DNA of 64,000 nucleotides from Campylobacter sp. 19-13652 (GTDB lineage Bacteria; Campylobacterota; Campylobacteria; Campylobacterales; Campylobacteraceae). The stretch covers positions 1,773,328 through 1,837,327 of the forward strand of contig NZ_AP024713.1 in assembly GCF_019702925.1 (NCBI RefSeq), in the 5' to 3' direction. The position numbers and the translations under genes are program-made. Below are positions 27,121 to 37,576 of this stretch, piece by piece (positions within the stretch are counted from its first letter, which is position 1; the number at the start of each line of letters is the position of its first letter). Below the pieces are notes generated by a model. That model saw only the letters and a list, made by a program, of their open reading frames with translations. It was not told the origin of the DNA and searched no databases.

Positions 27121-27150
27121 AGGCGCAACGGCTGGGCTTTGCGCCTACTT
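27121..27150 (+). terminator. Probable terminator after oxidoreductase
   Basis: AGGCGCAA (27121-27128) pairs with TTGCGCCT (27139-27146), loop of ten bases, then ACTTTA. It lies 18 bases past the stop codon. Confidence 0.65.
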
Positions 27151-28117
27151 TATGATTATTATTAAATGACATTTTTAAAATGTTATTAAAAGCTGTTTAT
27201 TTGGGCTTTATACTTTTAAAACCGCATAAATTTAAAAGCTTTTGGAACATATTTAGGATAAAAACGGACATTTTGGGATTATAGGGATTTTTTATTTAAA
27301 TTTTACTACGTTTAAAACGGCAGTAGTATTGCGCACAAATCCCTATTATATTGGTACTTTACTGCAATAACTATAATTTTTATCCACTCTCATTATAAAT
27401 AGTCTAGACATAATTATTTCCTGCCCAGCTTTAAAATATTTAGACTTATAAAACTTGGCATAAATTTAAAAGCAAACGCCATAAAAACCGCTTTAGTGAA
27501 AAAATGTAAATAAACCATAGACCAAGTCTGACATCACTAATTTGCGCTAGTAGTCTAAGGTATTGCCGCTATTGCTATATAGCGTAGGTGTGTTTTAGCG
27601 CTTCGCAAAGCTCGGTATAAAATTTATTTTTGCGGATTGTATCATAGGCAATATGCTTGCCTATGCCCAGTTTTGCCAGGCTTTTATGGATTGAGTGAAT
27701 TTGCGCCACAAGGTAAAGTAGAAAAGGAGCCTTTAGTAAAATATGACTTCTTTAAAACTGCGACTCTGCCTTGTTTTACGGCTATGCCGACTGCATACGT
27801 TTTGTTTTGATAGAAACTTTGCTTTTGCTTAATGGTGCAAAAAGGATAGTTGCCTTGCTAATCCCACTTTGTGGCTTACGTACATTTTTATGTAGCAAAT
27901 AACTGAAAGAATATATCGACTACAGCATAAATAATGGGCGGCTGATCATATTAAAATTTTGCGTAATTGGCGAGCCTACATACATTTTGTAAAAATCCGC
28001 ATAGCAAAAAGCCCACATTTGGCTTATCATAAAATAAAAATGAGATAGGCTAAGCCTAGATTATACAAGGCAAAAAAGCTAAAACAGAAGATAAATTTAA
28101 ACCCCAAAGCCTAAAAA
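27151..28117. other. Kilobase gene desert
   Basis: Nearly 1 kb with no ORF that has a start, ribosome site and plausible composition. An open but startless plus-strand frame near 27575-27810 reads like protein (for example GFYGLSEFAPQGKVEKEP), which may be a gene remnant. Nothing here is recognisable as RNA or mobile DNA. Confidence 0.5.
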
Positions 28118-30922
28118 CTACTCAAGCGACTTTGGTTCATCGTAGTAATAGCCCTGAAGCTCGTCTATACCCATGCTAGCGACAATATCTGAAACCTGCT
28201 CTGAATGGACAAACTCCGCTATGGTTTTTATATTTAGCTGCTTAGCAAAGCTTACCATAAGCCCAACCACACGGCGACTATCCTCGGACTGGTCTATATT
28301 TTTTATCATTGAACCATCAATCTTGACAAAGTCCGCTTTTAGGCGCATTAAGTACTCAAAATTTGAATACCCCGTACCAAAATCATCTACTGCAATGCTA
28401 CAACCATAACTATGCATCTCATCGATAAACTCAACTACCTCTTTAAAGTTTTGTATTCCCTCATCCTCAACTATCTCAAGTGTCAAGCGCGATGCAATAC
28501 CCTCGTACTCTTTAAATTTGCGACGCAAAAAATCCCTAATCTTACCAGAAACTATATCATCTATCGCAAGATTTACACTAAACTCATCGCTATTTTTAGA
28601 GAAAAATTGAAACGCCTTTTCGATGACGATTTCGGTTAGTTTATGATACTGCCCCGAGCGTTTAGCTAGATTTAAGAAGTGGTATGGAGAGACGATTTTG
28701 CCGTCCTCATCAATCATACGCATGAGACACTCGTACTTGGCCGGCTTTTTACTTTTATTATCTACAATGGCTTGACGATAGACGACTATCCTATCCTCCT
28801 CAATCGCCTTTTTTAAGCTGTGCGTGAGGCGGACATTGCCTATTAGTAGGTCTTTATTATCATCAAAAATCACAGTCGAAGCTCGGCTAAGCTTAGCATA
28901 GTCTTTTGCCATTTCAGAGGTGATAAAATAGCTTGGCTCACTAGAAATACCAAATACTAAATCCACATCAAATTTATTCTCATTTATCACGAGTGGATGT
29001 AGCCTAAAATGCTCTATAATCCTCTCACAAAACTCGCAAAGCTTATGAGGTGTATACTCCTTATCATGCGCTAATATGGCAAATTGATCGCTATTTAGCT
29101 TATAAAGCACAAGCCCAGTACCCATAAACATACGCTCTATAATCCGCCCTATCTGAACTATGACAGCATCACCCATATCAAAGCCGTAATACTCATTTAT
29201 CTCCTTAAAGCGGCGTACATCAAAGCTTGCCATAGTGCAGCGCGTCTCGCTTTTTGATATGTCATCTATTAAAGATTGCCTATTTGGCAAGCCAGTGAGA
29301 GGATCTTGCAGATGGCTTTGGATACGGCGTTCTTGCTCGATTAGGTCTGTTATATCATGACGTATCGTGATATATTCCTCTATCTCACCATCTATACCTA
29401 ATATCGGTATGATAAAGGCTTTTACATAAAAGGCTCTACCGTTTTTGTCTATATTTTTGATAGTGCCTTGCCAAACGCGCTTTTTAGTTATGGTCTGCCA
29501 CATCTGCGAGAAAAAGTCATCAGGGACATCTGGGTGGCGTATGATACCATGAGAGCGCCCTATAAGCTCGTCTCTAGAGTAGCCACTAAGCTCGCAGAAT
29601 TCATCATTAACGAATGTTATCACACCCCTTGCGTCGGTTTTGGTTACTATGGCTGATTCATCTATGGCATTTTTATACTGCTCGAGCAAAAATGTATTGA
29701 TTTTTCTATTTTCTTCCTCTTTTTGACGCTCTTTTAGTATGACATTTATATCCTCTCCTAGACGCTGAAGCTCCTTAAAGTCAAGCTTGTCGCTAGGTAT
29801 TAGACTATTTGTATGACTCGCTTTTTTAAATGATTTTTTTAAAAACGCAAATGCTCTATCAAGGCGTTTTTTGATATAAACACTAAAAAACAGAGCGATG
29901 AGCAAAACTGCTATAAAATATATAGCCGAGGTAATGCTTCTAAAAATAAATTGATCTTTTATTAAATTTTGCTCCGTGCTGATGGCTATATCGATACTGT
30001 CTAAATACGCACCCTTACCTATGACTATTCCAAATACCCCAAGATCTTTAACATAAGCTATCTTTTTGACTACACTACCATCATCTTTAACCCAGTCATA
30101 TCTTAAAATACCACCATTGTCTTTTTTCATAGTTACTAGATTTTTTATCTTCCAAAAAGCTTCCTGAGCCTCCTTTGGATACTTGTTAAATGCAACAGTA
30201 TCATCAAAGTCTATAAAATTTGAATAAAGGTACTTTTGCCTATTTTTATCAACAACAAATATATACCTACTTTGATCTCTTGATTGCTCTTTTACAAAAT
30301 CCCTAAGCGATGATAAAAACTCATTTTCAAATTTTTCCATATCCAAAGAGTAGCCTATAATAATACCTAGCTCGCGCACCTCTATAAACGCCACTCTAAT
30401 TTGCTTATTGGTCTCATCTTTTAAATTTAAAAAAGATATTTTACCGCTAGATAATCGACTAAGGTAGTCTTCGCTTAATAAAGGCAGATGCAAAAGCGGG
30501 TTTAATAAAGCATCACCAGTCATGTCGTAGATATGATATGAGCTTGAGTTTTTAAGCTTTAAAATTTGTTTTATTATGTCTTTGTGCATATTTTCTATAT
30601 GCTCTTTGGCATTTAGATAGCGCACCGAAATTAAAAGCTGCTGACGGGCTTTTATGAGGGCTTCCTCTATTTCATGATTAAAACTATCATTTGAACTTTT
30701 GTATCTAGCTAGTATCGCAGCATAGGCTTCATTTATACCTGCACGTAAAATCGACTCCTCATTTTGTATATTTTGCCTCTCTATAAGACCGAGTCGCTCT
30801 TTAAAAGCAGTATAATCATAAAAGAAAATAAAAGTCTGGATAACAACAACAAAAACAAAAGACATAACCACAGATATATAAAATATAAGCTTGGTTAAAG
30901 AGATGTCAAATTTCTTTTGCAT
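28118..30922 (-). CDS. Cache-PAS-GGDEF-EAL c-di-GMP protein
   Basis: A 934-residue sensor. It has a membrane helix (about 12-34), a double-Cache-like periplasmic domain to about 325, a second helix (about 330-350) and a PAS domain (about 425-530). A GGDEF domain and an EAL domain (about 705-925) complete it. The GGDEF motif is degenerate (NSDQF), so cyclase activity is unlikely. The EAL part reads ECLMR in place of EALxR but keeps NLAIDD, the Glu of LTLEIVEDE, DDFGTGYS, Lys in VKIDGS and the later AEFV, so phosphodiesterase activity is likely. It stands alone, 39 bases after rnhB's stop region. Confidence 0.88.
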   Translation of the reverse strand: MQKKFDISLTKLIFYISVVMSFVFVVVIQTFIFFYDYTAFKERLGLIERQNIQNEESILRAGINEAYAAILARYKSSNDSFNHEIEEALIKARQQLLISVRYLNAKEHIENMHKDIIKQILKLKNSSSYHIYDMTGDALLNPLLHLPLLSEDYLSRLSSGKISFLNLKDETNKQIRVAFIEVRELGIIIGYSLDMEKFENEFLSSLRDFVKEQSRDQSRYIFVVDKNRQKYLYSNFIDFDDTVAFNKYPKEAQEAFWKIKNLVTMKKDNGGILRYDWVKDDGSVVKKIAYVKDLGVFGIVIGKGAYLDSIDIAISTEQNLIKDQFIFRSITSAIYFIAVLLIALFFSVYIKKRLDRAFAFLKKSFKKASHTNSLIPSDKLDFKELQRLGEDINVILKERQKEEENRKINTFLLEQYKNAIDESAIVTKTDARGVITFVNDEFCELSGYSRDELIGRSHGIIRHPDVPDDFFSQMWQTITKKRVWQGTIKNIDKNGRAFYVKAFIIPILGIDGEIEEYITIRHDITDLIEQERRIQSHLQDPLTGLPNRQSLIDDISKSETRCTMASFDVRRFKEINEYYGFDMGDAVIVQIGRIIERMFMGTGLVLYKLNSDQFAILAHDKEYTPHKLCEFCERIIEHFRLHPLVINENKFDVDLVFGISSEPSYFITSEMAKDYAKLSRASTVIFDDNKDLLIGNVRLTHSLKKAIEEDRIVVYRQAIVDNKSKKPAKYECLMRMIDEDGKIVSPYHFLNLAKRSGQYHKLTEIVIEKAFQFFSKNSDEFSVNLAIDDIVSGKIRDFLRRKFKEYEGIASRLTLEIVEDEGIQNFKEVVEFIDEMHSYGCSIAVDDFGTGYSNFEYLMRLKADFVKIDGSMIKNIDQSEDSRRVVGLMVSFAKQLNIKTIAEFVHSEQVSDIVASMGIDELQGYYYDEPKSLE

Positions 30923-30961
30923 AACCCTGACCTATTTGATTTTGTCTAATTATATCATAAA

Positions 30962-31525
30962 TCAACTAAAAAGTCCCAAATCCTCGCACTTTATAACAAA
31001 ACTCTTACGCCCTAGCTCGCCATAACCGTGCTGTTTTATCAAAGATATATGCTCCTTTGTACCGTATCCTTTGTGTTTGGCATAATCATACTGAGGATAA
31101 ATTTTATCATACAAAATCATCAATCTATCTCTAGTCACCTTAGCCAGTATGCTAGCAGCTGCGACTTGCTTTATCTTACCGTCGGCTTGTATGATAGTCC
31201 TTATTCCGCTTGCATAGTCTGCCTTGCCATCAAAGACCAAATCATAATCCCTAAAATAGCTTTTAAAAGCACTTAGTGCAAGCCTCATACATCTTGAAAT
31301 TCCAAAGCTATCTATATCTTGATTTGAAAAATATATAATGAGATATTTTGAATGTGCTTTTATCTGATTTTCTAAAGCCTCTCTTTTTTTAGCAGAGAGT
31401 TTTTTGGAGTCGTCAATCCATTCTATATCATCTAGCAAAACGCAACCAGCCACCACCAAAGGTCCTGCTAAAGCACCTCTGCCAGCCTCATCGATGCCGC
31501 AAATATTTAGGTCTAACTCTTGCAT
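30962..31525 (-). CDS. rnhB: Ribonuclease HII
   Basis: Removes RNA from RNA-DNA hybrids and misincorporated ribonucleotides. The catalytic GIDEAGRGALAGPLV (D12, E13) and the later AASILAKVTRDR block with its acidic partners are intact. The 187-aa length is typical. It lies downstream of rplQ, separated by the ribosomal-operon terminator. Confidence 0.96.
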   Translation of the reverse strand: MQELDLNICGIDEAGRGALAGPLVVAGCVLLDDIEWIDDSKKLSAKKREALENQIKAHSKYLIIYFSNQDIDSFGISRCMRLALSAFKSYFRDYDLVFDGKADYASGIRTIIQADGKIKQVAAASILAKVTRDRLMILYDKIYPQYDYAKHKGYGTKEHISLIKQHGYGELGRKSFVIKCEDLGLFS

Positions 31526-31557
31526 TTTTGTATATTTTGTGCAGTTAAAAGGAGGTT

Positions 31558-31584
31558 AAACCGCCCCATTTTAGAGCGGTTTTT
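31558..31584 (-). terminator. Terminator of the ribosomal super-operon
   Basis: AAACCGC (31558-31564) and GCGGTTT (31576-31582) flank an 11-base loop, five bases past the rplQ stop on the minus strand. The U-run on the minus transcript is short, so some read-through into rnhB is possible. Confidence 0.65.
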
Positions 31585-31588
31585 AAAT

Positions 31589-31948
31589 TTATTCAGCTGA
31601 TACTAGCTCTATTGTAGCCATTTGAGCAGCATCGCCACGGCGAAGACGGGTTTTTACTATTCTAGTATACCCACCATTTCTACCTACATATTTTGGAGCT
31701 ACTTCGGTAACTAATCTATTTGTACTAGCTTTATCTTGAATGCTAGCAAATACCGCTCTATGAGCATTGCTATCGCCTTTTCTAGCCCTTGTGATAAGCT
31801 TTTCTACGTAGCTTCGTAGCTCTTTTGCTTTTGGCAAAGTAGTCTCTATCTTTTCGCTTTTTATAATCGCTATTGCTAGGTTTTTAAGCAACGCGGCACG
31901 ATGAGATGAGGTTCTGCCTAGTTTTCTATATCCGTGTCCGTGTCTCAT
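31589..31948 (-). CDS. rplQ: Ribosomal protein L17
   Basis: 119-residue large-subunit protein near the exit tunnel. The N-terminal [20 protein letters not shown] is diagnostic. It is the last gene of the S10-spc-alpha cluster, directly after rpoA as in most bacteria, and is followed by a terminator. Confidence 0.98.
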   Translation of the reverse strand: MRHGHGYRKLGRTSSHRAALLKNLAIAIIKSEKIETTLPKAKELRSYVEKLITRARKGDSNAHRAVFASIQDKASTNRLVTEVAPKYVGRNGGYTRIVKTRLRRGDAAQMATIELVSAE

Positions 31949-31958
31949 TTAATATCCT

Positions 31959-32963
31959 TCACTCATTTGTGTTTTTTAGATCAGCTATCTTTTTCTTTAG
32001 CTGTTCTTTGCTGTCTTTTAAAGCGTCGCCACCAACTGGATAGCCTATCTCTTCCATAACAGCTTTTATCTCATCAAGAGATTTTTTACCAAGATTTTTT
32101 AAATCTTTTAGCTCGTTTTCATCCATCAAGGCAAGCTCACCTATGAATTTAACTCCAGCCTTATCAAGACAGTTAAAGCTTCTTGCACTTAAATTTAAAT
32201 CCTCAACGCTAGCTAGCAACTTTGAATGCTCATTTGACGAAGATGGAGATGGAGTATTTACATCTATATCAAGCACACCCTTAAATACAGACATCTGCTG
32301 ATACATGGCCTCAAGACTATGTTTAAATGCTTCTATGGCACCCACTTGTCCGTCTGTTGTAATAGTAAAGACAATCTTTTCATAGTCTGGATTATCCTCA
32401 ACTAGCACGTTTTGTATGTCGTATACCGCTTTTTTAACTGGCGTAAAGAAAGCATCAAGTGCTATATAATCGTTCTCTATATCATCTCTTAAGTCTTCGC
32501 TAGGAACATAACCTATACCTTTTTGAATTATGATGTTAAATTTTAATTCAGCATCTTCATTTATCGTGGCTAGGTAGGCACCTGGATTTACAACTTCAAC
32601 TATATCGTTGTTTAAATCCTCTCCAGTTATCTCTTTAGGTCCCTTAAAACTATACTCAATAATCTCTTTATTTGAGTCATTTTTTAGCTTAAAGCGGATA
32701 TTTTTTAAATTTATAATAAAAAGCGCAACATCCTCAAGCATACCGCGCATGCTATCAAATTCATGACTTACACCCTCTATCTTTACACCTGTTGGCGCAT
32801 AGCCTAGTGTGCTAGTATAAAGTAGGCGACGAAGTGGATGAGCTAGCGTTACAGCATAGCCCGTTTCAAACGGGTAAGCTGTAATCTTAGCAACGGTTTC
32901 GCTTATTTTTTCAACCTCAATATCAGTCGGCATATAAGCTGATGTAGTAATCTTTCTCATCAT
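31959..32963 (-). CDS. rpoA: RNA polymerase alpha subunit
   Basis: 334 residues. The N-terminal assembly domain ([18 protein letters not shown] near 37-54) and the C-terminal domain that contacts UP elements and activators ([16 protein letters not shown], then a helix-hairpin-helix) are both complete. It sits between rpsD and rplQ, the alpha-operon order. Confidence 0.98.
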   Translation of the reverse strand: MMRKITTSAYMPTDIEVEKISETVAKITAYPFETGYAVTLAHPLRRLLYTSTLGYAPTGVKIEGVSHEFDSMRGMLEDVALFIINLKNIRFKLKNDSNKEIIEYSFKGPKEITGEDLNNDIVEVVNPGAYLATINEDAELKFNIIIQKGIGYVPSEDLRDDIENDYIALDAFFTPVKKAVYDIQNVLVEDNPDYEKIVFTITTDGQVGAIEAFKHSLEAMYQQMSVFKGVLDIDVNTPSPSSSNEHSKLLASVEDLNLSARSFNCLDKAGVKFIGELALMDENELKDLKNLGKKSLDEIKAVMEEIGYPVGGDALKDSKEQLKKKIADLKNTNE

Positions 32964-32974
32964 TATACCTTCTA

Positions 32975-33601
32975 TTATTTTGAGTAAAGCTCAACTATAA
33001 ATCTTTCCTCGATAGGAATGATAACCTCTTCTCTTTCTGGATTTCTAGTAAAAATTCCGAATTTCTTATCTTTTTCGACATCAACCCAGCCAACTATGCC
33101 TGTTTGTGCAGTTAAATCAATAGCGCGAACTATTTGTGGGTTATTTTTAGATTTTTCAGCTACTTCTATCTTTTGTCCCGGAGCTACTCTATATGACGGT
33201 ATATCAACACGCTTACCATCTACTAGAATGTGTCCGTGAGTAACTAGCTGACGAGCAAAACGGCGAGTTGTCGCAAAGCCCATTCTATAAACTACGTTAT
33301 CAAGTCTTTGCTCTAAAAGCTGAATTAGCAAGGCACCAGTGTTGCCATCGCGACGAGCTGCCTCTTGGAAAAGACGGCGGAATTGCTTCTCGCTAACACC
33401 ATACATAAATTTAGCTTTTTGCTTCTCTCGTAACTGAAGTCCGTATTCACTTATTTTTGCTCTTCTTTGTCCGTGCTGACCTGGCGCATATGGTCTTTTA
33501 TCTAGCGCAGATTTTCCAGCAAGTCTTCTTTCGCCCTTAAGCGCAAGAGATACGCCAAGACGTCTTTCTAATTTTTCAACAGGTCCTGTATATCTAGCCA
33601 T
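32975..33601 (-). CDS. rpsD: Ribosomal protein S4
   Basis: 208 residues; initiates 30S assembly on 16S rRNA and often represses its own operon. The S4 RNA-binding block ([20 protein letters not shown]) is clear. There is no zinc-type Cys cluster at the N-terminus. It lies between rpsK and rpoA. Confidence 0.98.
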   Translation of the reverse strand: MARYTGPVEKLERRLGVSLALKGERRLAGKSALDKRPYAPGQHGQRRAKISEYGLQLREKQKAKFMYGVSEKQFRRLFQEAARRDGNTGALLIQLLEQRLDNVVYRMGFATTRRFARQLVTHGHILVDGKRVDIPSYRVAPGQKIEVAEKSKNNPQIVRAIDLTAQTGIVGWVDVEKDKKFGIFTRNPEREEVIIPIEERFIVELYSK

Positions 33602-33629
33602 ATTATTCTCCTAATTTCTCTATCATTCA

Positions 33630-34022
33630 TTAGACGCGGCGGCGTTTTGGTGGGCGGCAGCCATTATGTGGTAATGGAGTAATATCTTTTAAAAATGTTA
33701 CTCTTATGCCTTCAACTGCACCTACACTTTTTACAGCCGTTTCACGGCCACTGCCTGGACCTTGTACTTTAATGCCAACCTCTTTTATGCCATGCTCTTT
33801 TGCTTTATTTAGAGCATCTTCTACTGCTTGTTGAGCTGCATATGGAGTAGATTTTTTGCTACCCTTAAATCCAAGCCCACCAGCACTGCTCCAAGCTATC
33901 GCATTTCCCATTTCATCAGTAACGGTAATCATAGTGTTGTTAAATGTCGCACTAATATAAACGATACCTTTGGCTATATTTTTTTTAACAATTTTCTTCT
34001 TAGTTACTTTTCTTTTTGCCAT
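33630..34022 (-). CDS. rpsK: Ribosomal protein S11
   Basis: 130 residues on the 30S platform. The N-terminus is Lys-rich; the body has [15 protein letters not shown] and ends with the conserved [13 protein letters not shown]. It lies between rpsM and rpsD. Confidence 0.98.
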   Translation of the reverse strand: MAKRKVTKKKIVKKNIAKGIVYISATFNNTMITVTDEMGNAIAWSSAGGLGFKGSKKSTPYAAQQAVEDALNKAKEHGIKEVGIKVQGPGSGRETAVKSVGAVEGIRVTFLKDITPLPHNGCRPPKRRRV

Positions 34023-34032
34023 TTTCTATCCT

Positions 34033-34401
34033 TTATTTACTAGCCGCACCGACAGTTTTACGCTTACCTTTTCTAGTTCTAGCGTTTGTCTTTGTTTTTT
34101 GTCCGCGTACTGGCAAGCCTTTTCTATGGCGCAAACCTCTGTAGCTACCCAAATCCATAAGAGCCTTAATATCCATAGCAACTTGCTTACGCAAATCACC
34201 CTCAACTACGTGATGCTCTTGAATTTCTTTACGGATAGCAGCTGCCTCATCTTCACTTAGCTCATTCACGCGCTTGTCGTATGAGATACCTACAGCGTCA
34301 AGGATTTGGCGTGACTTATACAGACCGATTCCGTAGATGTATGTTAAGCCATACTCTATTCTTTTTTTATTTGGTAAATCTACACCTGCAATACGTGCCA
34401 T
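34033..34401 (-). CDS. rpsM: Ribosomal protein S13
   Basis: 122 residues in the 30S head, contacting the P-site tRNA and L5. [20 protein letters not shown] and the C-terminal [20 protein letters not shown] block are diagnostic. The stop of rpmJ lies three bases upstream. Confidence 0.98.
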   Translation of the reverse strand: MARIAGVDLPNKKRIEYGLTYIYGIGLYKSRQILDAVGISYDKRVNELSEDEAAAIRKEIQEHHVVEGDLRKQVAMDIKALMDLGSYRGLRHRKGLPVRGQKTKTNARTRKGKRKTVGAASK

Positions 34402-34404
34402 ACT

Positions 34405-34518
34405 TTATCCTTGTCTTTGTTTATGTTTTGGATTTTCGCAAATAACGCGAACTATGCCACTACGCTTGACAATTTTGCATTTGTCACACATCTTCTTAAC
34501 AGAAGGACGAACTTTCAT
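34405..34518 (-). CDS. rpmJ: Ribosomal protein L36
   Basis: 37 residues, read directly from the sequence: it begins [19 protein letters not shown]. It is the zinc-binding type, with Cys pairs at 11/14 and Cys and His (CENPKH) near 27-32. AGGAGACA precedes the ATG. It lies between infA and rpsM. Confidence 0.97.
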   Translation of the reverse strand: MKVRPSVKKMCDKCKIVKRSGIVRVICENPKHKQRQG

Positions 34519-34673
34519 TGCTGTCTCCTAAAAAAATATTCCACTTTTTAAGGGGCTGCATCAGGTTTGTGAAACTCAAACCAACTATTTTCAAAACAAG
34601 TGGTGGCTTTGAAAATAATTCTTCATACAGCTTGGTTGCAAAGGGCTGATTGTAGCTAAAACTAGCTTTAGTT
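34519..34673 (-). other. Structured spacer between infA and rpmJ
   Basis: 155 bases, long for this tightly packed operon. It contains TATTTTCAAA/TTTGAAAATA (34586-34617), GGTTTG/CAAACC (34564-34582) and TAAAACTA/TAGTTTTA (34657-34676, beginning at the infA stop). These could act as RNA-processing or attenuation structures. No ORF. Confidence 0.55.
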
Positions 34674-34892
34674 TTACTTATAGCGGTAAGTTATACGACC
34701 CTTATCAAGGCTATAAGGCGTCAGCTCCACCTTCACTCTATCTCCTGGCATTATCTTTATGTAGTGCATTCGCATCTTGCCAGCTATATGACAGAGTATG
34801 ACGTGTTTATTATCCAGCTCGACTTTAAAAGTCGCATTTGGAAGCGCTTCTACGACATTGCCATCTATTTCTATAACGTCGTCTTTTGCCAT
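34674..34892 (-). CDS. infA: Translation initiation factor IF-1
   Basis: 72 residues of OB fold binding the 30S A site. [20 protein letters not shown] and the RITYRYK end are standard. I start at the ATG at 34892, with GGAGAAAA upstream; a longer reading frame exists but would add an unconserved extension. Confidence 0.97.
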   Translation of the reverse strand: MAKDDVIEIDGNVVEALPNATFKVELDNKHVILCHIAGKMRMHYIKIMPGDRVKVELTPYSLDKGRITYRYK

Positions 34893-35145
34893 TTTTCTCC
34901 TTTCTTTAAGATTTAAATTTATGGTGGCTAGTTTTAACAAGCAACCATAAATTTAAACCGCCAGTGAAGCCGTTGTAACAAAACAAGGACTGTCTGAATG
35001 CGAAGTATCGCGTAGCTAGGCGAGGCGCAGGAACGAGTCGTAAGGGAGTTACCGTGTTTGGTAATGACCGCAGCGACTGCGAACTGCAACAAAGCATAGC
35101 AAAGCGAGACAAGCTGGCTTTTTTCGCAAGAAATACTAAGTAAGA
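34893..35145 (-). other. Long spacer between map and infA
   Basis: About 250 bases inside the ribosomal cluster with no credible gene. Composition is richer in G and C than other spacers, with GCG-rich words (34990-35110) like those in the element at 21.1 kb. It may be a decayed insertion. It is presumably transcribed. Confidence 0.5.
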
Positions 35146-35904
35146 CTACGCCTTGCTAAGTATCTCTGCTTTACCATTAATAACTGCCACACAATGCTCA
35201 TAATGGCTCGTGCGAAGTCCGTCTTTAGACGTTACTTTCCACCTATCAGTGCCTATTACCGGCGTGCTATCTCGCTGACATATCATAGGCTCTATGCAAA
35301 ATACCATTCCATTTTTGATTTTTGGCCCAGATTTTGGATTATTACCTTCTAAATAATTAGGTACTTCCGGCTCTTCGTGCGGCTTTTTACCTATGCCATG
35401 TCCGCAAAATCCACGAAGTGGCACATATCCACGTGCGGTTATAAATTTCTCAAGCTCGTAGCTAAGCTCTTTAAAATGCATACCGTCTTTTATAATATCA
35501 ACCGCAAAATATAAAGCATCCTTAGCGCAATCTATAAGCGCTTCATCAGCCTTACTAATCTGCCCCACTCCAAAAGTGCGCGCACTATCTCCGAAATAAC
35601 CGTTTAAATTAGAGCCTATATCAACGCTTACTATGTCGCCTTCTTTTAAAGTTGTGCTATCTGGTATACCGTGGATTACAGTCTCATTAAGTGAAATGCA
35701 AGCTGTATTTGGAAAGCCATAAAGCCCTTTAAAAGCTGGCTTTGCACCTGCTTCAATGATCATTTTCTCACATATAGCGTCAATTTCAAGCAAGCTTATA
35801 CCTGGCTTTATAATGCTAGCTACATAATCAAGCGTACGGGCGACTATCTGATTTGCCGCCCTAATCTTATCTATCTCGGCTGGTTTTCTAATAGATATCG
35901 CCAT
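35146..35904 (-). CDS. map: Methionine aminopeptidase
   Basis: Removes initiator Met. The 252-residue type I enzyme shows the metal ligands: Asp in VSVDIGSNLNGYFGDSART, His in GFCGHGIGKKPHEEP, and Glu in VFCIEPM. The start overlaps the secY stop by one base. Usual secY-map linkage. Confidence 0.97.
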   Translation of the reverse strand: MAISIRKPAEIDKIRAANQIVARTLDYVASIIKPGISLLEIDAICEKMIIEAGAKPAFKGLYGFPNTACISLNETVIHGIPDSTTLKEGDIVSVDIGSNLNGYFGDSARTFGVGQISKADEALIDCAKDALYFAVDIIKDGMHFKELSYELEKFITARGYVPLRGFCGHGIGKKPHEEPEVPNYLEGNNPKSGPKIKNGMVFCIEPMICQRDSTPVIGTDRWKVTSKDGLRTSHYEHCVAVINGKAEILSKA

Positions 35905-37166
35905 TATAGTCCCACCGCATTTAAAGTCTGGTATTTATTCATATAAATTTGAGCCTCAATTCGTCTCATAGTATCAAGAGCGACTGAAACAACGATAAGC
36001 ACACTAGTGCCCCCAAAATAAAATGGTACACCCATAAATTTAACAAGCACCCAAGGAAGTGTAGATATAAGCCCTAAATATATAGAACCACTTAGCGTCA
36101 AGCGTCCTGCTACTTCATTTAGATAATTTGCCGTACTCTCTCCTGGGCGTACACCTGGAATAAAGCCCCCTTGACGTTTTAAATTTTCACTAATATCTTT
36201 TGTGTTAAACGTAATTGACGCATAAAAGTATGCAAAAAATATCACTAGTAAAAATGTTAAAAAGTTAAACAAATAGCTATTTGGATTTAAAAAATCATGA
36301 ATAGCCTGAATGTAAGGATTTGTGCTAGCTTGCAAAATCGTACTAGGGAACATAAGTATCGCGCTAGCAAATATAGGCGGAATTACACCGCTTAAGTTTA
36401 ACTTAATCGGAATATAGTTCATGATACGTTTATTTTGATTTTGCATTAGGGTGTTACGAGAGTAGGAGATAGGTATGCGCCTTTCGCCCATTTCTACGAA
36501 TATAATAGAGCCTATTGTGGCAAGTATTACAACAAGTATACCAACAACGACTAAGAAATTCATCTCGCCTGTGTTTACAAGGTCTATTGTGCCACCTATT
36601 GCGTGTGGGATGCCGCTTACAATACCAGCAAAAATGATAAGGCTAATGCCGTTGCCGATACCGCGCTGAGTTATCTGCTCGCCTATCCACATTAAAAGCA
36701 TAGTACCAGTAAGCATAGAAAATGCTGCAATAGCGATAAATAAATTTAAATCTATCATTATAGCCTGCTCGCCGCTTCTGCCAGTTAAGCTTTGAAGCCC
36801 GATGGATACACCTATGGATTGTATTATCGTGATTAAAATAGTAGCATATCTTATAATTTGCATATATTTTTGCATACCGTCACGCTCTTTTTTCATCTTG
36901 CCTAAATTTGGGAAAGTTGCAGCTAGTAATTCCATAATAATAGATGCTGTAATGTAGGGCATAATGCCTAAAGAGATGATAGAAAGTCGCTCGGCGGCGT
37001 TTCCGCTAAACATATTAAACAAACCCAAAGCATTATTTGAATTTGAGTTAAAAAATTCACGAATAACATCAACATTAACGCCAGGAACTGGCACATATGC
37101 CAGTATCCTGTATGCGAATAAAAATGCCAACGTGATAAAAATCTTGTTAGCTAATTCTTTATTCAT
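35904..37166 (-). CDS. secY: Protein translocase channel SecY
   Basis: 420 residues with ten membrane helices forming the export pore. The VPVPGVN N-terminal loop, GIMPYITASIIMEL and the cytoplasmic GGFIPGVRPGESTANYL block are diagnostic. It overlaps rplO by one base, so the two are co-translated. Confidence 0.98.
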   Translation of the reverse strand: MNKELANKIFITLAFLFAYRILAYVPVPGVNVDVIREFFNSNSNNALGLFNMFSGNAAERLSIISLGIMPYITASIIMELLAATFPNLGKMKKERDGMQKYMQIIRYATILITIIQSIGVSIGLQSLTGRSGEQAIMIDLNLFIAIAAFSMLTGTMLLMWIGEQITQRGIGNGISLIIFAGIVSGIPHAIGGTIDLVNTGEMNFLVVVGILVVILATIGSIIFVEMGERRIPISYSRNTLMQNQNKRIMNYIPIKLNLSGVIPPIFASAILMFPSTILQASTNPYIQAIHDFLNPNSYLFNFLTFLLVIFFAYFYASITFNTKDISENLKRQGGFIPGVRPGESTANYLNEVAGRLTLSGSIYLGLISTLPWVLVKFMGVPFYFGGTSVLIVVSVALDTMRRIEAQIYMNKYQTLNAVGL

Positions 37167-37567
37167 TATTTTGATCCGCTGACGGTTACTTTTTCGTCTT
37201 TAATCTTATTTAAAAGCTCTTTTGCACTTGCGCCGATTAGCTTTATGCGGCTAACGCTTTTTGAAATTTTATGTACGCTTGCAATACTTTCAAGCGTGAT
37301 TTCGCTTAGCTCTTTAACCGCTACAATTCTCTCGACATTTATTACGTAAGGTTTTTCAATTTTTGAGCTAAAGCCAACTTTTGGCAAACGTCTTTGAAGT
37401 GGTTGTTGTCCGCCCTCAAAGCCACGCTTTTCATTGTAGCCTTTTCTAGCTCGCTGACCTTTGTTTCCTTTGCCAGCTGTCTTACCGTTGCCGCTGCCTT
37501 GTCCACGACCTATTCTTTTTGTATTTCTAGTCGAGCCAGCAGCTGGTGTTAGTTTTTCTAATGCCAT
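37166..37567 (-). CDS. rplO: Ribosomal protein L15
   Basis: 133 residues. The Gly/Lys/Arg-rich N-terminus ([20 protein letters not shown]) threads into 23S rRNA. It follows rpsE directly: the L30 gene rpmD, which lies here in E. coli, is absent, as is usual in epsilonproteobacteria. Confidence 0.97.
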   Translation of the reverse strand: MALEKLTPAAGSTRNTKRIGRGQGSGNGKTAGKGNKGQRARKGYNEKRGFEGGQQPLQRRLPKVGFSSKIEKPYVINVERIVAVKELSEITLESIASVHKISKSVSRIKLIGASAKELLNKIKDEKVTVSGSK

Positions 37568-37576
37568 GTTCTATCC

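Noticed and set aside
27575-27810. Open plus-strand frame with GFYGLSEFAPQGKVEKEP
   Set aside because: No good start and no family recognised; mentioned only under the gene-desert entry.
37568-37576. Possible rpmD between rpsE and rplO
   Set aside because: Only nine bases separate the genes; rpmD is truly absent, as in related genomes.
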